From: Chrysochromulina tobinii
Lineage: Eukaryota > Haptophyta > Prymnesiales > Chrysochromulinaceae
Direction: 5' to 3'
Length of the DNA: 13,529 nucleotides
Assembly (NCBI GenBank): GCA_001275005.1
Contig: JWZX01001632.1
Coordinates: 1 to 13,529 of the forward strand
In this document: in pieces, positions 7,701-13,529 of the stretch
Position numbering within the stretch: position 1 is the first letter of the stretch
How the letters are laid out: the number at the start of each line of letters is the position of its first letter
Translations under genes and position numbers: made by a program
The notes under the pieces: model-generated
Told to the model about the DNA's origin: nothing
The model's input: the letters and a program-made list of their open reading frames with translations, nothing else
Databases searched by the model: none

Positions 7701-10700
7701 AAGCTAGCAGAGCTCAAGGGATTCGAGCTCAAGCGTCGCGGCGAGCTCAAACTGATCAAGGTCTTCCAGACCGAGGTCTTCGGTGAGGGCTCGGACTCCC
7801 CTTTCCTCAAAGGGGAAGATCTTGCCTCCTGCTACGCCAAGGTTGCTGAGGTGGCGGATCGCTGGGTGGATGTTCTCGACTCGCGTGGCGCCGACATGGA
7901 GGACGAGGAGCTGCTCGAGCTCGTCTCCGAGCAAAAGTCCATGTCCAAGGCCCTCGAAGACTACGGGGAGCAAAAATCGACAGCCATTACTGTTGCCCGG
8001 CGTCTCGCTGAGTTCTTGGGTGACCAGATGGTAAGGGATGCAAACCTTGCTTGCAAATACATCATTTCGTACCAACCAGCGACAGCGCCAGTTACCGAAC
8101 GCGCCATACCTGTTGCCATATTCGATGCCGAAATTGCGGTGAAGGCCCACTATCTGCGCCGATGGCTCAAGGATCGGTCGCTGGATGCGGGCAACATGGA
8201 CTTGCGGAGCATCATCGACTGGAGCTACTACCGAAGCCGCCTCGATGCGGCTATCCAAAAGATCATCACGGTGCCAGCAGCGTTGCAGCAAGTGCCCAAT
8301 CCGGTGCCACGGGTCAAGCATCCTGACTGGTTGCACGCGATGGTGCGCAAGCAGAACGACACGCACCAGCAGGCGTCCGTCAAGGACATGTTCCAAGCAG
8401 CACTCGCTCGGGCTGATACGCAGTTCGACCTTGGTGATTTGGCTGGCCTCGAAGATCGTAGCGAATGTGGAAGGCAGCACGTTGTCCATCGTCGAAGTCT
8501 GAGCGCCTCAGTTCCCCAAAGCTCCCTGGCGCCTGGCCCTCCAGGTAACTCAGAGTGCCCGGGCACAGAGCGCCTCGATGCGACCCACCCTGCGCAAGCT
8601 GGCATTGTAAGCCAAGTGACAGATCTGATCACTCTACACGGCTCGGCTGATTGGCTCGCCAAGCGCAAGTGCGTATGGCGCGCCCTGCGAACGGAGAAAA
8701 AGCGGTTGCGGCGCGATCAGGAGCAGAGAGAAAGATCTACCGGCGCACGCAGCGGCGGCGGACAAGCAATGAAGCGCGCGCGCGGTGGTCTCGGCAGCTT
8801 CTACGCCGATCAGGCGCTCACCGTGAACAACGCGCACTGGCAAGTGCTGACTGTTAAAGAGACGCCCAACCCTGGTGAATTCAGCATATGGGTGATGATC
8901 TCCGATGGCTTAGACGTCGCAACGCTCCATCAAATTCCTGTTGTGGTGCCACGCCAGCTTTACGTGAATGTGCTTGGCGCCCAAGATGCGCCCAGGTGGG
9001 TCAAGGTGTCGCGGACGCTGCCCCGCGGTGCGCCATCGCTCTTCACGTACGAGGTATCGATGCCCGAATCCGAATTTATTGACTCCGCGTCTGACATGGC
9101 CAAGTGGCTTCACCACAAGGACGTGTGCGCCGTGTATCACACGCACACAACGCCTCTTCTTCAGCTCATAACGCACATCGGTTGCTGTTGCCACGTCGCA
9201 CGCGGCGTGCCGCGACGCTCGCCGCACGAAGGGTTTGCACTCCATGAGTTGCGGCAATCGGCTGACCAGGATGCCTACCTCAGCCCGCCTCATGACCGTC
9301 ACACAGACAGCGACAAAGCTGGGTCTGCCAAGCTACTTGTGCTCTACGCAGCAGGCTCGGCCTCGCGCGGTGTTGTCAGCGTCTGCGCTGCTCATGCCCG
9401 AAATGGCGTTTTGATCCTGATACGGCCGCGCGGTTCAACAACCTCCGCTGATGCCCGCACGACCGTGCTTAACCACCCAGCTGCGGTTGACTTGACACTG
9501 ACGCTCGAGGCCGCGAGCTCTTGGGCAGAAGCGTTTGCGCGCGTTGGCATTGTACTGCAAGCGATGCGCTCAGCGTCACGCAGGCCCATCGTTGCGCTTG
9601 CGCAGTCGCGTCACGACGTGTCATCGCTCCAAGAGCTCATCCCACAGCTGAAGCAGCTGCCGACCATCAGCGTGCCCCACAACCGTGCCGACGCGGCGAG
9701 AATAGACGATGGCTCTCTCGCTCTTGGAGGGGCGTGGCAGCCGCGCGCGCTCGAGCTTGCTCTCGACAGATACATGGAAATGGCACCGTGGTGGGCGCGT
9801 CGCGTCGACATGGCTCGGTATGCTGGAATACCTGTCGGTTGCCTGCCCGCCGACGCTTCGGCCTTCGCGATCGACGTGCTCATGCATCGCCGCCTGTTGC
9901 ACAGCGGCCACCTCTCTTGGCTCTCGCCATCGCCATTGCCCGATCTCGGAGGCCAACCGGCGCTGTCGACAGACGGCGGTGGAGCCGAGGAGATTCCTCC
10001 CCCCGAGATTATGAACCCGGGCATGTACCGACGCCTTTGCATCGAGCTTCAGCTTGACAATCTTGCCGTCGACACGATCCTTGAAATGCGCCATGTGCAC
10101 ACTCTCGAAGGCATCGACCTGGGCAAGGATATGGTGCGTTCCGCCGCGACAAGCGACTCCGCAGCTTCGGCAGCAGCGCTGGGCAGCGGCGGCCACGGCG
10201 GCGACGACAGTAGCATCGCCGCAGCATCCGCGCTTCGCGTGCTCCGCCTCATGTTGTCAGAGTGGATGCGAAGCGTGCTGCATGAGGGAGATACGAGAGC
10301 CGACCTTTTGCTGATGAACATCAACCGCTGGCTGTGCTCGTCGGCCTCGCTGCTGTACGACCCGGCGGTCCACCGAATGGTGCAGCTTCTGATGAAAAAA
10401 GTCTGGATGCAGCTACTTGCCGAGGTGCGCTCACTAGGTGCGGTTATCGTACACGCGAGCTTCACTCGCCTCACCATTGCCACCGACAAGATGAGCCTGG
10501 CTGATGGCCAGGCCTACGTTGGCTTTCTGCTGAGCTCGCTTTCCACGAAGCCCATTTTCTCGTTCCTACGGTTGACACCGCTGCGCTTCTGGTCGTCACT
10601 CCTTTACCTCGACACGCTCAACTTTGGTGGCCTCGCGCAAGAGACGCAATCATTCATGCCGCCGCCCAACGCCCCTGGCGCACACGACGCCGGCATCGAT

Positions 10701-11759
10701 AACGGCGAGATCGCTGCTGATATCGCGGCAGATAATACGGCATCTCACATCGTTGGCGAGGCGGACCAAGAGATGGCGCCCGCTCGCTCGACCTCGAAAA
10801 ACGAACTTTCGGCGTCCACCTGGAGATCCATAGGTGATGCGCGAAGCGTCAAAAGTGTGTCGCTGTGGAACATCGCTTTTCATCTTCCACCCATGGTCCA
10901 GGAGCGTTTTTTGCAGCTGATAAAGTTGTATGTCGCAGAACCGTGGATGCTGGCGGCCATGGATGCCGAGGCCCAGGGCGGTCGCTCTACCCCGACGCAG
11001 GAGGAGACAGAACGCAAAGCCATCTCATTCTTTAATGACTTCTTCTCGATGAAGGTGCTCGAAGAAGTGGACCGGATTCGACGTACCTTGCCCTCCACGG
11101 GCTCTGCCGAGCGCCGGGCTCTTCTTGATGGTACCGCCTCTGATGAAGTGATCGCGCGCTCTTTTCCTCACATTCCAGGCTCGTTCCTGAACCTGTCTGA
11201 CCCGGCGCTCGAATTCGTCAAGCAAGTTTGCCACCTGTGCTCGCTCGAGCCTTGCATCGAGGAGCAGCTGCACAACACGCGCAAGAACGCACTGAGGATG
11301 CTGAAGGTAGACGAATTCGCCCACGAGGGGGTGTGGGCCAACCCCTCGATCTCGTTCGTTGTGCCCGAGGTCGTGTGCGAGTTTTGCGGGCACTGCCGGG
11401 ACCTCGATCTCTGTCGCGACGAGCACTGGGCATGCGGAGAATGTGAGAACCCTTACGAGCCTGAAGCGATCGAGAGTGATTTGGTGAAGCTTGCGCAACG
11501 GCGTGCCCTCGCCTTCCAGCTGCAGGATGTGCAATGCGCCAAGTGCAAAGCCGTGAAGCGCTCCAATCTCTCGCCTTTTTGTCAGAAGTGCGCTGGGCCA
11601 TTTGAGTTGCGTCGGTCACGAGAGGGGGTTGAACGCGGGCTCTCGACGTTTGCTCGCATCGCCAGCGATCACGGAATGCCATGGCTTGCAGAGACGGTCT
11701 CGTGCTTGCAAGCAGGCAAAGTGGGAGACTGCGACCCTAGAAAGACTCCAGATTCCTGA
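4785..11759 (+). CDS. POLE: DNA polymerase epsilon catalytic subunit (2324 aa, single exon)
   Basis: Leading-strand replicase of the nucleus, B-family, with 3'-5' proofreading. It is close to human length (2286). Exonuclease motifs: FDIE at 283-286, NGDSFDW around D374, and YSVSDAV with Y470 and D474. Polymerase motif A is DVGAMYPNI (D636), motif B KCILNSFYGY (K819-Y828) and motif C DTD (870-872), so both active sites look intact. C661, C664, C673 and C757 match the cysteines that bind the Pol epsilon catalytic-domain iron-sulfur cluster. KHPDWLH near 1178 closes the active half. A variable basic linker (about 1215-1345) leads to the inactive second exonuclease-polymerase half (DUF1744 region, about 1735-2150). 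Two C-terminal cysteine modules follow, C2198/C2201/C2217/C2220 and C2251/C2254/C2266/C2269, which bind the B subunit. The first in-frame ATG is used. No intron is needed, unlike Prp19. Confidence 0.98.
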   Translation: MAFGQDLLEIWREVAMFRRNVQRPARATAHVPLAERAAEIDRMDAVFGYEKLDELHEGDRVGWLTNMRTVMLEKGEDAKELSAVEYYFLAPDGSGFKCTQPHEAYFYIAVSEGHASDVDSSLRRRFAEQIKDIRHVHKEDLELPNHLSGKRKLYLQLLFRNTRDLMEVRRLLLPAVQKNRAKSSASAVYSGEGSLDAASASSRGPRAAAAAIGASTSRSSDGWLDRIEGIREFDVPYHQRVAIDTGRRVGKWYYVRDYGRDQPPTLTFCAEREAFGEPRVLAFDIECVKQPLKFPDSKVDPIMMISYMIDGIGFLIINREVVSEDIADFEYTPKSEFPGPFTVFNETDEGNALRKFCAHMRELHPHVVVTYNGDSFDWPYINTRCELLGIDLKRETGFAPSTSDSGQYFLSSATTHIDCIHWVRRDSYLPAGSHGLKAVCRAKLGYDPLEIDPEDMTRFAVEQPQLMSSYSVSDAVATYYLYMKYVHGFIFSLSTVIPMTPDEVLRRGSGTLCESLLMVEAYRANVICPNKQVDDVSASHDGHLLESETYVGGHVECLQTGIYRDDIPVKFKLKANALQGLLDRLDETLDYQIWLEGLRREEITNYGAVRAAIAEKLETLRDNPTRSEEPVIYHLDVGAMYPNIILTNRLQPPAIVTEQTCAACVHNQPESDCKRPLKWMWRGQVFPASLQESDMVRATLEYENVPNPEPGAPPIAFLELDPETQNKRFRQRLKEYCQKAFAKAHVTKSEEKTAVTCQRENPFYIDTVRAFRDRRYEYKRLNKTWAKKRQTAEVAGDASALMEAKAMCVLYDSLQLAHKCILNSFYGYVMRRGARWYSMEMAGVVTYTGAAIIKEARALVEGIGKTLELDTDGIWCVFPRCFPQDFTLTTNLEGKSKVSFSYPCTMLNVDVDRTCANPQYQRLDVGSGMYSKQREQSIFFEVDGPYKAMILPASTEEGKLLKKRYAVFELDGKLAELKGFELKRRGELKLIKVFQTEVFGEGSDSPFLKGEDLASCYAKVAEVADRWVDVLDSRGADMEDEELLELVSEQKSMSKALEDYGEQKSTAITVARRLAEFLGDQMVRDANLACKYIISYQPATAPVTERAIPVAIFDAEIAVKAHYLRRWLKDRSLDAGNMDLRSIIDWSYYRSRLDAAIQKIITVPAALQQVPNPVPRVKHPDWLHAMVRKQNDTHQQASVKDMFQAALARADTQFDLGDLAGLEDRSECGRQHVVHRRSLSASVPQSSLAPGPPGNSECPGTERLDATHPAQAGIVSQVTDLITLHGSADWLAKRKCVWRALRTEKKRLRRDQEQRERSTGARSGGGQAMKRARGGLGSFYADQALTVNNAHWQVLTVKETPNPGEFSIWVMISDGLDVATLHQIPVVVPRQLYVNVLGAQDAPRWVKVSRTLPRGAPSLFTYEVSMPESEFIDSASDMAKWLHHKDVCAVYHTHTTPLLQLITHIGCCCHVARGVPRRSPHEGFALHELRQSADQDAYLSPPHDRHTDSDKAGSAKLLVLYAAGSASRGVVSVCAAHARNGVLILIRPRGSTTSADARTTVLNHPAAVDLTLTLEAASSWAEAFARVGIVLQAMRSASRRPIVALAQSRHDVSSLQELIPQLKQLPTISVPHNRADAARIDDGSLALGGAWQPRALELALDRYMEMAPWWARRVDMARYAGIPVGCLPADASAFAIDVLMHRRLLHSGHLSWLSPSPLPDLGGQPALSTDGGGAEEIPPPEIMNPGMYRRLCIELQLDNLAVDTILEMRHVHTLEGIDLGKDMVRSAATSDSAASAAALGSGGHGGDDSSIAAASALRVLRLMLSEWMRSVLHEGDTRADLLLMNINRWLCSSASLLYDPAVHRMVQLLMKKVWMQLLAEVRSLGAVIVHASFTRLTIATDKMSLADGQAYVGFLLSSLSTKPIFSFLRLTPLRFWSSLLYLDTLNFGGLAQETQSFMPPPNAPGAHDAGIDNGEIAADIAADNTASHIVGEADQEMAPARSTSKNELSASTWRSIGDARSVKSVSLWNIAFHLPPMVQERFLQLIKLYVAEPWMLAAMDAEAQGGRSTPTQEETERKAISFFNDFFSMKVLEEVDRIRRTLPSTGSAERRALLDGTASDEVIARSFPHIPGSFLNLSDPALEFVKQVCHLCSLEPCIEEQLHNTRKNALRMLKVDEFAHEGVWANPSISFVVPEVVCEFCGHCRDLDLCRDEHWACGECENPYEPEAIESDLVKLAQRRALAFQLQDVQCAKCKAVKRSNLSPFCQKCAGPFELRRSREGVERGLSTFARIASDHGMPWLAETVSCLQAGKVGDCDPRKTPDS

Positions 11760-12032
11760 CATGTCCGTGTTTCCGAGACCCTCCCTGATCGTTTCAGCTT
11801 GACTCGTCGCCCATGCTCTCGGAGGGCGTGCCTCCGCCAGACGCCCCTCGTGGAACTGGAAGGTATAGACGTCTGGGAACGGAAGGTAGCGACAAAGCTC
11901 CTGTGCTACAACTTTCGAGTTGCGAGGTGGGCGTGAGGCTTCATGTTGAGGTCCCGGTCCAGTCATTTGAGCTCTCGCTCGCAGAGGTGCACTCGCTGCG
12001 TGCCAATCTTCCTACGAGAGAGAAGAAATCGC

Positions 12033-12080
12033 GAATGTACGCGCGAATGCACGGCACGAATGTACGCGAATGTACGCGCG
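12033..12080. repeat. Short tandem repeat of GAATGTACGCG
   Basis: GAATGTAC occurs at 12033-12040, 12058-12065 and 12068-12075, and a variant, GAATGCAC, at 12045-12052. All are followed by G/C-rich spacers. On the minus strand it reads as repeated GTACATTC just upstream of a splice-acceptor-like sequence. It is likely a small expansion. Confidence 0.75.
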
Positions 12081-12493
12081 GCTTAATGGCGTGAACCCAG
12101 CTCGCAAGACTTCAAGCGTCCCGTCGAGGCCGTGCTCGATGGCGGCGGCAGCTCAGAGGGTGAGAGCTCGATCATGTTGACGAACAGCAGTCGCCTGCCG
12201 CTCTGTTGGAAGCCCCCGGGCATCGAGAGGCGCGAGAAAGTGCCTATGTTCTCGAGGGATGGCAGCAGTGACAGGGCAGAGAGGCTCAGGATCACAGCCG
12301 ACGGGCCGGAAGTCCGAGACGCCCTCACGCTATTTGCGAGAGAGGCACCCGATCGCCCTCGTCTTCGACTTTTCGCCGGCGTCATGTCCCATAGGCCGAT
12401 CATGCTAGTAGTAGTACGGAAAGTTTGCTTTTTTTTGTAACCGGACCATACCTAGTACACGCACGCACCCTAGGGACGCCGTAGTGAACCCTC

Positions 12494-12608
12494 CTTCCTT
12501 TTTTGGAAGGGCATTCTGAAATCCTCCCTCGTACAGGGATAATTCGGAAGCGGGGCTCGCGCTCCGGATCTCGCTTCTTTTTTTGGAAGGAGATCCTGAA
12601 ATCCTCCC
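12494..12608. repeat. Pair of 35-base direct repeats, 80 bases apart, each with a hairpin
   Basis: Copy 1 is 12494-12528 and copy 2 is 12574-12608; they match at about 31 of 35 positions, ending in TGAAATCCTCCC. Copy 1 contains a perfect hairpin, CCTTCC-T6-GGAAGG; copy 2 keeps a shorter form of it. They lie in the presumed promoter region of the UHM gene or the distal POLE 3' flank. They could be remnants of a dispersed element or a duplicated regulatory box. Confidence 0.75.
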
Positions 12609-12769
12609 ACGGTCGAACCGTTTGAGACGTGTTGCATGCCGGGGTGAAACTAGGGGTGTCAGACCAAACTTTGAAACCCTTTTTTTGATCGAAATCGCAC
12701 CAGTATGGTTTTCTGTCCTACTGCTGCCGGCGCTTCCCTTCACGCCGTCCAAACACCGGTTTGGGCTGC

Positions 12770-12946
12770 ATGAACGAGCTCGCCGCTGCGGCGGCAGTCG
12801 CGCCCATGTCTGTCGATGACGGCGCCGAGGCTGACCCGGTCTTGGAGGACACGCCTGGTGCTGCTGCAGCCGATGACATGCCAATGCCTGCTTTCGAGGC
12901 CGCTGACGCTGAAAAGGAGGACGACGGAGATTTTCCAGGAACTCGA
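12770..12946 (+). CDS. Possible acidic N-terminal exon of the UHM gene
   Basis: A plus-strand frame opening at an ATG at 12770 (another in-frame ATG is at 12761) encodes an Ala/Asp/Glu-rich segment such as MSVDDGAEADPVLEDTPG, followed by DAEKEDDGDFPG. Acidic, disordered N termini are common in splicing factors. No splice donor convincingly links it to the RRM exon downstream, which is in a different frame, so the right border is arbitrary. The opposite strand is also open here. Treat as a weak candidate. Confidence 0.25.
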
Positions 12947-13111
12947 GAGCAACGGGCAGAGGCTCGCAATGTGCAGCTTTGCCCACGAAGTCAGGAATGC
13001 CAAGCCCAGTCCCAGCCCAACACCTTGTCCTGCCACCCCATTGCAAAGCCTGCGCGTGTGCCAAATGCAGTGTACGGCTGCTGGGTGCTCATCCTGTGAG
13101 CTGCCCAGCAG

Positions 13112-13374
13112 CCGTTTGTGCGTCACCCGGCCTCTCGGGTCGCCCACCCCCTGGGAGGGCGGCTCGAGGGGCGCCTCGGCGGCGACGAGCGCAGCGGCGG
13201 CGAGTTCGGCTGTGGAGGCCAGTCTCGATCCCGATGGCGCGCCCACGCCCGCGGAGCAGGTCGGACGCATCTTTGTCGAGTTCGAGGACGCCGAGGCCGC
13301 GGCCGTGTGCGCGCGCTTGATGGATGGACGCTTCTTTGACGGTCGGCGAGTGACGGCGAGCTTCTATCCACGGC
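13112..13374 (+). CDS. UHM-type RRM of a splicing factor (partial gene)
   Basis: The frame in phase with 13260 encodes the second half of an RRM: CVTRP, a long Ala-rich loop, then VGRIFVEFEDAEAAA (RNP1 region) and MDGRFFDGRRVTASFY. The R-F-F at 13329-13337 fits the Arg-X-Phe motif that defines U2AF-homology motifs. These bind tryptophan-containing ULM peptides rather than RNA, and occur in U2AF65, SPF45/RBM17, PUF60 and Tat-SF1. GRIFVEF with ASFY favours the U2AF65/SPF45 side, but this is not decisive. The first half of the fold (the NMV-type strand and EEC helix) is not visible and must be on an upstream exon. A CAG at 13109-13111 is a possible acceptor. Past 13374 the frame becomes Arg-rich, so an intron probably starts near here. 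The gene is cut by the window end. Confidence 0.65.
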
Positions 13375-13529
13375 GTCGCCTGGCGCTGTGGTCACGCGTG
13401 CGACGCGCTAAGTCGAAGACAAGGCTTCTCTTCTGCAGGCGCAGGCTCAGAGGCTACCGCAGCTCAGCGTGAGGGACCGCCTGACGAGAACGACGCAGTC
13501 TGGAACGAGGACGCAGATGAAGAGTTTGG
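13375..13529 (+). other. Right edge: probable intron and acidic next exon of the UHM gene
   Basis: A pyrimidine-rich acceptor, CTTCTCTTCTGCAG, ends at 13438. From 13439 one frame gives an acidic stretch with DENDAVWNEDADEEF, running off the window. A donor at 13375 (GTCGCC) would join it in frame to the UHM exon, removing 64 bases. Donors at 13388 or 13391 lead to a stop at TGA, and one at 13398 gives a basic frame. The acidic reading is the most protein-like but the donor is weak. Confidence 0.35.

Larger units (their letters stand above)
11760..12760. other. Poorly explained kilobase downstream of POLE
   Basis: I cannot assign a gene with confidence. Open frames exist on both strands: 11813-12094 and 12132-12440 on plus, 12403-12083 and 12011-11616 on minus. 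None shows a domain I recognise. The minus-strand frame from 12011 follows a good 3' splice-site-like sequence (TTCTTCTCTCTCGTAG) and runs 144 bases into the 3' end of POLE. The stretch also carries a GAATGTAC short repeat (12033-12075), a T-run followed by TGTAA at 12436-12440, and the 80-bp-spaced hairpin repeats at 12494 and 12574. It probably holds the POLE 3' UTR and the promoter of the next gene. Confidence 0.5.

Noticed and set aside
7704-8489. Minus-strand 261-residue frame inside POLE
   Set aside because: A shadow of a strongly biased coding strand; the plus-strand POLE residues there are highly conserved and the minus frame has no recognisable domain.
11813-12094. Plus-strand frame with a segment faintly like the end of a COMM domain
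   Set aside because: Only a vague hydrophobic pattern (FELSLAEVHSLRANL). The conserved Trp and the rest of a COMMD protein are absent, and there is no room upstream because POLE ends at 11759.
12436-12440. TGTAA as a green-algal type poly(A) signal for POLE
   Set aside because: It is about 680 bases past the POLE stop, a 5-base match is expected by chance, and the lineage is not established.
12405-13064. Minus-strand 219-residue frame over the UHM region
   Set aside because: Low-complexity Arg/Gln/Pro-rich with no domain, whereas the plus strand nearby encodes the clear RRM with RNP1 and R-F-F.

Overview
The window looks like compact nuclear DNA from a GC-rich unicellular eukaryote. Every recognisable product is eukaryotic: the spliceosomal ubiquitin ligase Prp19, the catalytic subunit of DNA polymerase epsilon, a LisH-domain nuclear protein and a UHM-type splicing-factor RRM. 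Prp19 carries two short spliceosomal introns (67 and 175 bp) with GTGTGC and GTGCGC donors. GC-containing donors of this kind are known from several GC-rich algae, so an algal or other protist source is my best guess. The sequence alone does not fix the lineage.

Layout, left to right. Bases 1-476 show no gene but hold a perfect inverted repeat at 7-38. Prp19 lies on the minus strand from 2221 to 477 in three exons. A 932-bp spacer (2222-3153) holds a second inverted repeat close to the Prp19 start, low-complexity C-rich repeats, an unassigned small ORF and a strong bulged hairpin. A minus-strand LisH protein with NPAT-like features runs from 4761 to 3154. Only 23 bp away, on the plus strand, a single-exon 2324-residue DNA polymerase epsilon catalytic subunit runs from 4785 to 11759. 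A poorly explained kilobase follows (11760-12760), with short tandem and 80-bp-spaced repeats. The right edge carries a plus-strand gene encoding a UHM-type RRM, whose exon structure I could only partly resolve and which runs off the window.

Two themes emerge. Prp19 and the UHM protein both belong to pre-mRNA splicing. Polymerase epsilon and the LisH/NPAT-like protein form a head-to-head pair. If the LisH protein really is an NPAT relative, that would pair the leading-strand replicase with a candidate S-phase regulator across one tiny G-rich divergent promoter. I found no prokaryotic mobile element, CRISPR array, rRNA or tRNA. I see no clearly new multi-gene system; the points most worth checking are the divergent pair, the NPAT-like identity and the structured or repeated intergenic elements.
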